From assembly GCA_963966185.1 (NCBI GenBank), contig CAWZYM010000204.1, positions 62,001 through 126,000 of the forward strand: 64,000 bases of DNA. Direction: 5' to 3'. The notes beneath the pieces are model-generated. The model ran no database searches. It was not told the origin of the DNA and saw nothing but the letters and a program-made list of their open reading frames with translations. The translations under genes were made by a program, and so were the position numbers. This DNA comes from Rhabditoides inermis (lineage: Eukaryota > Nematoda > Chromadorea > Rhabditida > Rhabditidae). Positions 9,582 through 22,497 of this stretch are shown here, one piece after another. The stretch's first letter is position 1; each line of letters begins with the position of its first letter.

Positions 9582-12500
9582 TTATTTGAATGATTTACAA
9601 GCGATTTTGGCGGCCGAGGGGTTCTGCAAACCGCTAAAAGGAACCCAAACGATCGGCGCTTCGCGTTGATCCTAATATGTAGAATTACAACTAATGACTA
9701 AGTATCAGGATCATTTTGATTCAACACATTGACCTTCAACGCGAGAGGAATGCGAGTCTGGAGAAAAAACAATGTCTATCTACCGTGCATACGTACAATG
9801 ACGTACAATGACGCAATCTACTTGCGCTCTACACTCTATGGCAACTAGCCGCCCGTGGGCCGAATGAAGTCTCGCTAGCCAGAAGACACGCCGTCAGAAA
9901 GGATTCTCATTGCTGGTATTATGAAACCGTATCATCTAGCGCTCTACTGCAACCCCTCCACTGTCATTGTTCACAGGTATCACATGTGCGAAGCATGCTT
10001 GTGATGTAATGCATGTATCGAGTAGCGTACTCTCCACCTGATGGGTGGTGGCGGCGCGGTAGCGGATCATCGGGTCCATGGCGGCCGCCGACGCCCGAGA
10101 CCCGCCAACAGAGAGCACGCCCAACTCCTGCAACACATTCAGTGCGTTAGATTATAAAATGAATAGCGTATTCGAAATAAATGATTGGATAAATGATTGA
10201 TTGGATAAATGATTGATTATGGATAAATGATTGATTGATTGATTGACACATTGCACTGTGTTCGCGAAAATCGGAATCGGGAAAGTGGTTTGGATATCAT
10301 CTACACCCTGCATGCTGGTTTACCTTACCCAACCGAAACTGACACAACTGATACATCACATTGAGGTACCTCAGAATCGAATGGTCGATATATATATTTC
10401 TCTCCCAAACTTCGCTCGCCGATATGCCTACAGTCGCTGGGCGGACTATTTTAATCATTCGAGCGGTGAGTTGGGAGAGAGAGAGAGAGAGAGAGAGAGT
10501 GGGAGAGAGAGAGAGAGAGAGAGAGAAAGAATGTGAACTCTTCAGCTCGACGACGGTCTCCTACGCGTCTCTCTCGGCAGTCTCCTCGTTCCAGCCCCCG
10601 AGTACCACACCGGCCACTGGACAAAGGTCGGTCACGTCATATGCACGTCATCATGCCTCGAGAACTGACGTGTACATAATACAAAGTTGTCTAGAACCGC
10701 ATAACGTCGTGGAAGGGGTGGGGGTTTCGTGCTAGTTCACTATGTCTTCATGACGTCATCTGTCATGACGTCACGTGTTCAGGTGGAAGTGGACTTCAAG
10801 TCGGACGAGATTGTGACCGTGGTGGATGGGACGTACACTGCGTCTCTGCCCGTGTCCGAGCCGTCTCTGTCTCTCGCCCTTCTCTATGCCGGACTCGCGC
10901 CCAGCACTGGACACCCGTCCAGGTGGGTTGCATAATCTAGCACCGGAGATAACCCTCATCGAATCTCATATGAAATCAAATCAAATGTTTATTCGGAATC
11001 ACAAACATGATCATGACACGTACAAAACGAAATCACTCATAAGAACCTAATATGGTCGTAAGTAGGTTGTGGCGCCGATTCTCATGACATAACATCTGAA
11101 ATACGCGCTCATAGAATCTAGGTCATTAGTAAATCATACAACATACAACATACAAACCATCATACAATTATACAATCATACCATCATACTACGGTATCAT
11201 ACTACCATACCATGTTGCCTGAATTTACTGACTGAATTTACTTGAAATCTTCGCTCGGAATGCCAATCGCTATGAAGCTTGATGTTTGACACCGCACACC
11301 ACGTTTGATGTCAATTCCACAGTGGAAACTCCATTGTTATGACATGAAAAACAAAGATCTATTCGTGTTGCAGATTCGAGGGCTGTCTGCGTGAAGTGGC
11401 GGTGGATGGACAGATCACCAGCGTCGAGCAGCAGGGAAAGGTGAGAAGAGGAACAATTACGGAAGCAAACACCAGATATAACAACGGACCACATATCGTC
11501 AAAACTCACGGTTAGCACCATAGGTCAATCAATAGTGGGCCTTTCCATTCCGCAACACCGTGGATCTGTGAAAAGTGTATTCATTGAAACCGTCGTCATT
11601 CTAATTTAAATCTTAATGTTTCATCCATACGTTTCATAGCGGCATTGAATCTTGCGTTGAGAACAATCAGACAATTGATCCTGTCTATGTAGAAGGTGAA
11701 TTATATAAAACATACGAAAAACGTTCATCCTTGTTGAATGTTGATTCGAGCCCCATTCAAAGTTTACGTAGCAATTTTTCCAGACGCGATCGGGCTGCAT
11801 CGCATCGAACCGCTGCAATGTGCGAGGGATTTGTCCAGTGGACAGCAGGTGCCATCGAGAGTGGGACAGACATAGATGCGAGTGCGATCCCGGTCAGTTG
11901 TCTCATCTACTCTCTCCCTCTCTCTCCTTCTCTCTGCATACTCCCAAAGATGGGGCCATCTAGTCATTCGATGTTGACGTCATCTGGTTCAGGCTTCACG
12001 GGCGACACGTGTCTGTCGGCGTGTTCGCTTCGTGGCATCTGCGGCGGCGAGGGCATCTGCCAGCCGGCAAACACCACGAGAGGCTACGAGTGCCAGTGCG
12101 CCAACGGTGGGTATGGTTTTCCACACTACCTAGCGTGCCTAGCAAGAGCGAAGCAATTCGATCCCGCAACGATAAAAGTGCGCGCACTCCACGCCACCTT
12201 CGCGCGCACTACGAGCGCACTCCACGCTGCTTGTTGGCAACCCTGCGCTGAGGTGGCGCGAAGCTCGCAAATTGTGCGCGCGAAAGCCGCGCGGAGTCAG
12301 CCAATACCAATTTCGTTGCGCTCTCGGACAAATTAATAAACAACTATTTATTTCATAGTAAAAACGAAACGTAGTATTAGTACACATCAAATAATAATAA
12401 TAATAATAATAATAATATGTTTATCCATAGAGACAGAATCGCATTGACAACATGGGAGAACAACTTATGATGAACGAGTGTCCAACATCAATCAGTTTCC

Positions 12501-15500
12501 TTCCCAGTGAGGCAAAGCGAATACTGCGGAAGCCACCTCCAGACACCTTGACGTGTTTGGCAGAAGTGTACTTCCTCCACAGGCACTCTCGCGACGACGA
12601 CTGAAATGAGTGAGGAGGCAAGCGTCTCATCATTAGAATCACCCAGTCAAGTCAAACCACCCTGGAGCTTCTATCACATTAACAGATTATTACAAACGTG
12701 TGGGGTCTTGAAACCTCTTTTGGTTTGTACTGAAGAAATGATCAATTGCGACTCCAAATTCTTTCTTAGATAAACATGTGACCGTACTCATATCCAAATC
12801 ATTTCAATATTGAACGGCTCTATATAATATAAAACTTTGTCCTATTGTGGTGCGAGGAGAAGGTGCGGTATTCCTCAGTTTTAAACCATGGCTGCGCAAT
12901 GTACTCACTCTAGAACCAACCGGGGCGAGAGCAAATGGGCATTCTGTGTTGAAATAACCATACAGATATCTGTGTACAACACGAACATCACTCTTCACTC
13001 TTCGCAACCATAGAGTATCCAGATTATATTTATACAGTCTGCTTTTATAATCTAGTTTGGGGGATATATATCGGGTAAGTTTACGCTGGACAGCTTCGAG
13101 ATCATTTATATGGCCTTTGTTAATCAAACAAAGAACTTCCGATCCATATTCAAGCGATGGTCTTACTTTTACTTTGTAGAAATTTATGTAAAGTTGCTCA
13201 TTTACGTGAAAATTTGATCTCAATGCTCCAATTTTCGAGGAGGCTTTTTGGATAGCCTTTCGAATATGTTCTGATGGGTCGAGACTTGATGTTAAAATGA
13301 CACCCAAATCCTTCACGGAATCGGAGCTCGAAAGAGTTACATCACCACATTTATAAACAGACTTTATAGAGTTCTTTACGAAGTGAACGACTGTACACTT
13401 GGCAGCAGATAGCGCTAGTTGTCGCTCAGCTAACCAAACATATACTTCATTGAAATCGGATTCAAGACAATCATGGAAGTTTGGTAGATTTTGAGATATT
13501 GACAATTTTATATCATCAGCATACAGATAATACTTACAGTGTTTCACTACTTCACCAATACTATTTACATAAATCAAGAATAGAAGGGGTCCTAGGACTG
13601 ATCCTTGCGGTACTCCACTTAAAACATTCTCCCAGCTCGAGTAACATTGTCCGATTCTGACTGACTGTGTTCTATCAGTTAAAAATAGGGAAAGCCAATT
13701 CAAGAGTTTTCCATCAATGCCATAGGAACGACACACTTCTAAAACTCTCCTATGCACGACACTATCAAACGCTTTTTTAATATCTAAATAAATAGTGTCT
13801 ACACCATGATTTTTACCTACATGCTCTACTAAGTAGCTTACATAATCTACCATTTGAGTTATTGTTCCACGGCCGTTTAAGAAACCATGTTGAGATTTAC
13901 TAACTATATTATATTGCCAAAGGTGGGAACGAATAGCATAACAAATAATCCTTTCGAACACTCGCCTGGTACAACACGTGAGAGTAATCGGGCGATAGTT
14001 CGTAAACCGAGTTTTGTCCCCGGATTTATATACTGGTACGACAATACCTTTCCTCCATATATTAGGAATTACACCACATTGATAACATTCTTCGAAGATA
14101 ATTGATAGAGGTATAGCGATGACAGTAGCAAGAGATTGTAACACAATCGACGGTATGTTATCTAGTCCACAAGATAGTTTTCTGTTCGTCCGTTTCAGAT
14201 ATTCATACACCACATGTGGACTAAAATCTATATCCCTTATCGACTGCACTCCTGGGAAATCCGTTATATCAAATGGTCTGTTGTCATCTCTCGAGAACAC
14301 AGATACAAAATATTGGTTGAAGTGTGAAGCACGTTCTGTATCATCTGCTATGATATTGTCATTATTATCTCTCATATCAGGAATAGGATCAGTAGGCGAA
14401 AGTTTAGATTTAATATAATTCCAATAACGAACAGGAGAGCTGGACTTGAGAACATGAGCTTCTCTTTCCTTGATACACATGGATAGACTTACTCTATATT
14501 CTTTCAATAAACGTGTGTAGCTTGCTCGATCCTGCTCATTTTTAGTGAACTTTTGTTTCGCGTGCAGCCTCTTGACCTTCTTTTTCAAACGGGATAACCA
14601 GTGTGGGAAATGTGGGGTATTGTCAGAGTGCACTGGGCGAGTAGGTACCCGAAACTTTAGCGCATCTTCTAACACATGACAGAAAGCGGAATATTTAGAA
14701 TCAATATCAGCACAGTCTCTGAATACTTGATGCCAGTCCACCAACGCTAAATCACAGTTTACTGCGCCATAGTCGCCGTTCCTGTAGTCTAGTGATGGTT
14801 GTGTAGTGATCTGGGAAGGCTTAGTGAATCCAATAGTGAGGTCGGCTTCTATGGAGTCATGATCACTGTACCCTGTAGACGTATGCACGTTGTTCACCAA
14901 CGACTTATCAGAACACAAAATTAGATCTAAGATGTTATTATCACGAGTTGATTCAGAGACCAGCTGATAGAGACCTTGATTAATACACCAATTCAAAAAC
15001 ATCTGGGAGATAGAATCACTCGCGCTATGACGTAACCAAGAAATATCAGGGTAGTTAAAATCACCTAATATGAGAAGAGAAGGCACTGTGCCTAGGGTTT
15101 CTATGAAATCTGAGAACTGGGTAATGAAATTTGCATCTCGCCCTGGTGGTCTATATACGCCCACTACTACAAACTCCATACCATTAGCACACACACGGAC
15201 CGCAATTGAATCAAAGGAAGTAGAGGTGTGTTTTGATATGAGAGACGAGCGCGCCGTATCCGGTATGCAAATCAAAGCTCCACCACCTCTCTTATGCGCA
15301 CGTGAAACTGAATAACTACAGAAACCAGGGAACCTGGGGACATTACTAGAAGGAGAAAGCCATGTTTCAGTTAAAACAGCTATACACGATGGTGAGTTAC
15401 AAAGAAAATGGGAAATACACAATTGATCATTATAGTTTTTTTAAAGAGCGAACATTAGCTAATAATAGTCTGTAGTGAATACTCCAAGGACAGCTAGACA

Positions 15501-16239
15501 TGGCTAGGCGATCCCGCAGAATCAACGCCTACCACCCCACCCACCTCCGAAGTCTTCGTCCCAGCACCCGCGGACGCACTGCTTGCCCCGCCCGGTCCAG
15601 TCACACGACGACGGTAGAGCAGCTCGATCGACATATACGGATACAGTACCTAGGATGGAAGAGAGATGAGTTGACAGACTGAACATAGCCCCTAAGCTGC
15701 TTCTCCCGCTTACGTTCCTCATAGGTCAGATCGTCGCGAGCGAACCGTCCCGCGTTCGTGAGTACAAACTACGCGTCACTATCAATGAGTACAAAAATAC
15801 GCGTCACTATCAATGGGGGAGGGGTCATCACTCGGCTCCGCAGCTCGCGTGTGTCTCCACTCTCCATCGATCCCAGGACGACGCTTCCGATTTCTATAAA
15901 CATAAGCATTACATACTTACATATTATTAACGATAATATGAACCAAAAAAACATGAGCGCACCTTCGGCCTGCACATCTCCAGTAAGGACAGGGCGACGG
16001 GGTGACGGCGGACGTCGTCTCCAAGGATGAAGAAGTCATCTACAGAAATCAATTTGTGAATAGAACAAAACAAAAACAAAGAATGTGAGTGAAGTTGCAT
16101 GTGTCTGATGACGACAGAGACACGCTATAGGATAAAAAACATGCAAGTCACAAACACATCAAAACACTCACCTCGGTGTTGATGGTGAAGCGGGCGAATA
16201 AGTAGGCTTAAGGTCCATCTGGTTGAACGCAACGATGAG
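9582..16239 (-). CDS. Unrecognised multi-exon gene interleaved with Flamingo
   Basis: A set of minus-strand open segments, each bounded by AG and GT, reads as protein. The last exon 9582-9671 (DQREAPIVWVPF to KIACKSFK, stop merged with an AATAAA) is preceded by 10038-10127 (SRASAAAMDPMIRYRAAT), 15545-15649 ([17 protein letters not shown]) and 15685-15768 ([20 protein letters not shown]). These four agree in phase. Farther upstream are 15832-15893 ([15 protein letters not shown]), 15963-16039 ([19 protein letters not shown]) and 16172-16239; their phases do not reconcile, so the 5' part is either decayed or wrongly bounded. I do not recognise the family. A LINE and the Flamingo exons at 10375-12106 fall inside its long intron. 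The two last exons are duplicated at 30896-31430. Confidence 0.5.
10375..11440 (+). CDS. Flamingo laminin-G domain exons
   Basis: Exons 10375-10465, 10546-10626, 10783-10922 and 11374-11440 join in phase. They read [47 protein letters not shown] and [12 protein letters not shown]. These match laminin-G strands: the G.LL start, the WH-like HWTKVEV, and the FxGCLRxVxVDG end. The first acceptor (10374) is the least certain. The first two exons recur at 31678-31951. Confidence 0.75.
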
Positions 16240-17459
16240 CTGAATCGTAGAAGTAAGAATACATCAGAAATATTTCAAACTGACGCGTATTCACGAGAAA
16301 TAAGAACAACGAACACGGAGGATGAAGTGCTACGAAACGGTGATGCTGGCTATACTCATTCACACAGCATATCAAATTATCGACAAGGAATGAAAACACG
16401 TATGATACAATACAAATGCTATTATACAAACAAAATGAAAACCGTAATATAAACGGAAAACGAGGTGTGGAATCGCAATGGACCGCGGGTGCAGAGATGC
16501 AGACAAACTGCTGGGACTAGAGCGCAGAGAGGCGGGAGTGCGCAGGCCTGTGCGCAGTCTGGGAGAGTTGCCTTTCACACTTCCTGTTTAGATCACCCAA
16601 TTATTGGTTTCTTAACTTAAGAAACAAGCACTACCTATTCTAAACACAAATCAAATAAACATAACGTTATACCAGTAGCATATTCATCGTTACTCTGATC
16701 CTCTCTGCGTTGTTTTCCAAAACACGGTTGGCTGCAAATCTTCTTTCAAGCTGAATCAGGTTAGATGGTACGGTGCAAACACATTATTCACGAACACACT
16801 TTCGAGTTACTTCACTACACTGTAGCATTGTTTTACAAACAATTTGCGACTTCCGCGCCATCTTCGCGCGCACTGCGCGTAGGCAGCGCGAAGTTCGCAG
16901 AGCTCTTTTTCGCAAATCGCGGCCAGAATTTAATAGCGCGTAGGCAGCGCGGAGTGCGCAACTGCGCGCGGAGGTGGGGTGGAGTGCGCGCACTTTTGTC
17001 AGTGGGCCGCATATGAAGTGCGAGTAAACGTGTTGCATACATGCATGTTCTACCCCAAAAAACATGAGTGAAAATAGATTAATATATTAGTATTTGTTTC
17101 AAGGCCTTACCGGTGTTACCGGTACCGGCATGGTTTTCCACACTGCCTAGTCTAATTAGAATCAGCAATCAGAATCAGAATATTTATCTCGAATCAAGTA
17201 GCTCATGTCTAAACCGAATCGCAAAGCAATGCGATCCGACAGATGAAATGCGAGTAAACGTGTTGCCTTTATATAGGTTAATTATATTAGTGTTTTTTTC
17301 CAGGCCTTACGGGAGTAAACTGCGAACGCGCGGCGGCGGTGAAGGAGTGTCCGGCCGGGTGGTGGGGACAGCATCCACAATGTGCCAGGTGGGTGGTCTC
17401 TCTCTCTCTCTCTCTCTCCCCCCCTCTCTCTCTCTCTCCCTCTCTCTCCCTCCCTTTCT

Positions 17460-17503
<44 letters not shown>

Positions 17504-17643
17504 CCTCCCTCTCTTTCTTTCTCCCTCTCCCTCACCCTTTCTCTCTCTCTCTCTCTCTCCCTCTCTCTCCCTCCCTTTCTCCCCCCCTCTCTCTCTCTCT
17601 CTCTCTTTCTCCCTCCCTCTCTTTCTTTCTCCCTCTCCCTCAC

Positions 17644-17683
<40 letters not shown>

Positions 17684-18786
17684 ACTCTCTCTCCCTCTCT
17701 CTCCCTCTCTTTCTCCTCTCTCCCTCTCTCTCTCCATCGCTCTCCCCCCCCTCTCTCTCCCATTCTCTCTCTCTCTCTCCCTCTCTCTCCCTCCCTCTCT
17801 CTCTCCCTCCCCTCTCTCCCTCTCCCTCGCTTCTCCCCACCCAGAGCAGCAGTGCGATAGGAACACGGGAGAGTGCGAGTGTCCGGTGAGTGAACCAAAG
17901 GAATCAAAGAAACGCGCATTTCAAATACACACGTGAAAGAAACACACATCCTACTTGCATACGCATGGAAAGAGTGCACTCAAGTTTCGAAGGCTGTTTC
18001 GAGGACCACTCTAAAGTAACCCTGAACGACTATATCAAATCGCCTGTTCAGCGTTCTTCGTTCCTCTCCCCCTCGATCGCTGCTCCCCTTGCGAGTGTGG
18101 GGCGGGGGCGCGCGGGGAGCAGTGCTCTTCCAGTGGACAGTGCCAGTGCAGCGGACAGGCCGTCGGAAGGAGGTGCGACCGGTGCGAGAAGGAAAACCAG
18201 GTGCCCCCTCTTACTACACTCAATCTCTGTGAACAACATCTCTCAATCTCTCGCTACTGTACATGAAATAGAGAAAGATTGAGAATTGAGAGATGTAGTC
18301 ATGTCTCTCTTGATAGAAAAAAAGCTAATTTCGTTCAGGTGCTGAACCCCAAGTCTCTCAAGTGCGTTCCCATCCATGGTCGGTGTCCGTCGCAGATTGA
18401 GAATGGAGTGAGCTGGCCATCTACTATGAAGGGAGCCGTCGCCAGACAGAGCTGCCCCTATCAACAGGTAGTATCATCGATCTATGTACATATCACAGTC
18501 TCTGTAAGAGTCGAACACAACTGGTGTGCAACACACAAAACGCATAGCTTCCCGTACCCACCTCGTTCCATTCCTCCAGCTTTCCAGAGACTGTGTTCTG
18601 TGTAATCTATGAACTCTGCAGAGGCCAACATTGTTTTGTGACACACAGCTACATGCCGATAATCCATTCCAGACCGGTCTCGCGTCTCGTCTATGTGGCG
18701 GGGACGGGGTATGGAAAGACGTCAACTCATGGAACTGCACATATCCACAGTACTCTTCTGTCGTGGCTAAGGTAGAACGAGAGAGA

Positions 18787-18821
<35 letters not shown>

Positions 18822-19357
18822 GATCACTTACAGCTCTCGTCTGACCCGGCCACCCTGTTGTCCACTCTGTTCAATGCCACCCGCGACGAGTCTACCGTGG
18901 TCGGCCGGAACCACGAAATCGCCAGGACCGCCCTGGAGAGAGTCATCGACACAGAGATGAGGTGGGGCCAGTGAGAGAACGCGCGATACGTTCCCCTCGC
19001 CGCATGTCAATAACAGTTCAAGGGAACACACAATTGGTCACCGTTACTTTGTCTATAACCAATCAAAACCAATCGATAATCAATCAATACCAGACTGCGT
19101 GAGCACGAGCGCGGTCACTTGCGGAACGACGAGTTCACTGCGATGCTGGTGGAGAGTGCGGCCGCCGTCATCACACAGGTACCGTATACCTACAGTAATC
19201 AAATAACCTATCCTACCGTACCCCTTTGCAGGAGAACCCACTCGAGTACCTGACTCTCTCGCGGCAACTCGCAGACTATGGAAGGGCAGTGTTCGCGGTA
19301 CACCACACACTGCCCTATCTCCGGCCGTTCGCAGTGTTCACCGAAGAGATCAGTGAG

Positions 19358-19397
<40 letters not shown>

Positions 19398-20399
19398 TCT
19401 CACTCCCTACCCTTGCAGTGTTCGCCGTGGACACAGTGTCGGACCCGTCCCTCCCCCTCCCCCAATTCTCGTCGTTCATTGATCGTCGTCCCTCTTCCTT
19501 CCCCGATGTGCGCGTGCGACCGACCCAGCTGGGAGACATACTCTATGCGGTGCTGCCGCGACCGAGGTGGGACAGAGTCAATTCGTACTTGGCTATACGC
19601 CAAGCAGCCGCGACGCGTGGGTATTGAGCACGCGACGCGTCTGCGCTGTCTTTTAGCATGGTAGTAAAAAAAAATGCAAGCGATACATTTAATGCAAGCG
19701 ATACATTTTTTGGTGAAAGTACTCAATTGAGTTGTCACAATGCACCAGTATCCGTTCCAGATGCCACCGCTGCTCGTCCGCCCTCGTCTTCTCCTTCCAC
19801 AACCACTCGTCGCCCATTCGAGTCGAGTTCCCTTTGAGAGAGGAGAGTGGCTGGCGCTATCCGGAGTGTGTCCGCATGCAGGTATCGACAGTCCTCTGTC
19901 TAATGGGGGGTAGGAGAACAACTCCACACTTGCATATGTGAGGTGTAATGGTGCCCCTGTCCACAGTCGCGGGGCTTTAATGTCTCGGTGGATAGGCTGT
20001 TCTCGCATGCGCGTAGTCATCACCAGTTTCTCCTGCGTAAAACAGCACAATACATTGCCGAACCGCGAACGGAGTACTTTCATATACCGGTCGGAGTCGC
20101 CTTCTGGTTATAGTGGGCGGGGCCTAAATAGTGCAAACCCGGCGCGTGGTATGATTGGCGCCGAGGTATGATTGGAGACGCCATATATCAGCGTCACTTA
20201 CAAACAGACGGACATTGCGTTTTGTTCATATATTAGGATCTGTTTTGCAGCACGGCGCGCAGTCGTCGTGGACAACGCGCGGTGCGACACTCACTGGACT
20301 GAATGTGACCCACGCTGTGTGCGAATTCGACCAGCAGGGAGTCTACGCACTACTCATCAAGACCGACCAGGGAGCCGTGGTGCGTCTTCCCCCCCCCTT

Positions 20400-20432
<33 letters not shown>

Positions 20433-21008
20433 TTCTCTCTTTCTCTCTATCCCTCTCTCTCTCTCTCTCTTTCTCTCTCTTCTCTCTATCCCTCTTTCCC
20501 TTCTCTCTCTATTCTCTTTCCCCACTTTCTCTACCCACCTCTTCCAGCTCCGTCTCTCCCACTCGGACACTGTGGCCGGTCCGATCACAGCCGGAGTGGC
20601 GCTGCTTCTCTGCGCTCTCTCATTCGTCTGCACCATCTTCCGCCGTGGAATCAGGACCAAGTTCATAAGGTAGGTATCATCAGTTACTGTAATTTAACTT
20701 ACCGTATCCAGGCTCGCCTTCATCGCGTTCTTCGTGTTCAACGCGGTGAACCTGTACTTCCTGCACAAGGCGTCCATCAATCAGGTACCGTACCCCCGTG
20801 GGGTCCCGCCACGATCACCCTGCCGTTCAGGTGTTCTGTCCGGTGCCCAACGCGTTGCTCTCGTTCACAACATCGACACCGTTTGCGTGGCTGTTCCTAT
20901 ACACACTACACATCTACAGAATGCTGGCTGACGGAAATCCGAAGAGCAGGTGAGAGGAGAGAGAGAGGGGGGGGGAGGGGGGAAGAGAGAGAGAGAGGGG
21001 GGGAGGGG

Positions 21009-21055
<47 letters not shown>

Positions 21056-22466
21056 GGGGGGGAGAGAGAGAGAGGGGGGAGAGAGAGAGGAGGGAGAGAG
21101 AGAGAGAGAGAGAGAGAGGAGCAGGGAAGGGGGGGGGGGGGGGGGGGGAGGGGGGAGAGAGGGAGAGAGAGAGAGACGTTCCTCCTACAGCACTGGCATC
21201 TGTCTCCTATTCGGTCTCGTCACACCCTGTCTTCTCTCATCCGTCACCTTCTTCTTCACTCACAAGTACGTTTAGATTTTTTTTCTAAGTTTCCACATTG
21301 TGGCTTCAGACTATTTGATTGTATCATATCAATGATGCAGCAGATGGAAACGTATCTTTTCAGGTGCTCGCTGGTCCCCTCGCAATGGCTGTTCTGGTTC
21401 CTCGCCGTACCGATTGCCATGTTCCTACTGGTACGTTTTGCCCGTTTCAGGATACGTTTCTGATCCACCACTTTCAGCTTTCGTTCTACGCGTCGGCCAC
21501 CTCTTTCCTCGTGTCACTACACAAACAATACGATGTGGTCGTGGTGAAGTTCTCCCTGCGAAGGGCGCTCCTCCAACACGCATTGCTGGTGAGAGAGAGA
21601 GGGAGAGAGAGAGAGATGAGAGAGAGAGAGGAGAGAGAGGAGAGAGAGGGGGGAGAGGGAGGGAGAGAGAGAGAGATTCCCTTGCAGACGCTGCTCACCC
21701 TTGTGCACACAGTGTGCTGTCTGTTCCTCCCTCTCCTCTTCCCCCACTCTCCTCTCTCCGAACTCGCAGAAAACACCACACTCGTCGTCGCCTCACTGTA
21801 CATCTTCGTCTGGAGCAGCTGTCTGCGGCAGAGTGTGAGTGAAGAGAGAGATAGGGAGAGAGAGAGAATGGGGGGGAGGAGGGAGGAGATGGTCCGTTGC
21901 AGTCTCCGTCGCCGGCGACTCTGTGGCTGGACGACGACCATCCGGAGAAGCATGGGGCGCTGGACACGAGTGGAGACGACTGTCACAGTCCACTCCTCGA
22001 CGGTCAGTACTGTGAACCCAAAACAATGACTGCTATTCAATACATACATATCATCTAGTACATAGACAAGGTGAAAACACCACGTGTTCAAATATTGACG
22101 TCATGAAGACAAATAACGTGCCGATTCCTGATGAAGGTACATAGGATCCGCCACGGGTTTCATGTCAGTCGAGTTGTGTATTCATGTCCTCCCACTTGCA
22201 GACGACTTCTCGGATCGCGGCGCGCCAGCCTCGCATTGGATGCCGGATATCATCCCTTCTGATCCCTATGCCACCAGCACACCCCGCGCCACTCCGAGAC
22301 TCGAAGGACAGAGGATGACAGACACGCACAGGGGCAGCGGTGCGTCCCTCTCCTTCCCTCCCTCCCTCTCTCTCTATCTCTCTCCCCCCCTCTCTCTATC
22401 TCTCTCTCCTCCCTCCCCCCTCTCTCTATCTCTCTCTCCTCCCTCCCCCCTCTCTCTCTATCTTCC

Positions 22467-22497
<31 letters not shown>

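Noticed and set aside
12450..12614. Plus-strand open frame of about 54 codons ([14 protein letters not shown] start)
   Set aside because: Short, in a repeat-rich intron, no recognised domain and no exon partners in phase.
15434..15443. Programmed ribosomal frameshift in the LINE
   Set aside because: The T7/A7 run does not sit in the register needed for a classical -1 slippery heptamer; a simple indel in one copy is more likely.
16470..16590. Extra exon of the unknown gene or a small plus-strand ORF ([18 protein letters not shown])
   Set aside because: Both strands are open over this GC-rich patch and neither joins neighbouring exons in phase.
17113..17889. Long open frames of Ser/Leu/Pro or Arg/Glu on both strands
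   Set aside because: They are translations of CT/GA microsatellites inside introns (also 415-1299, 619-1023, 20172-21275, 21486-22091). No domain and no splice logic.
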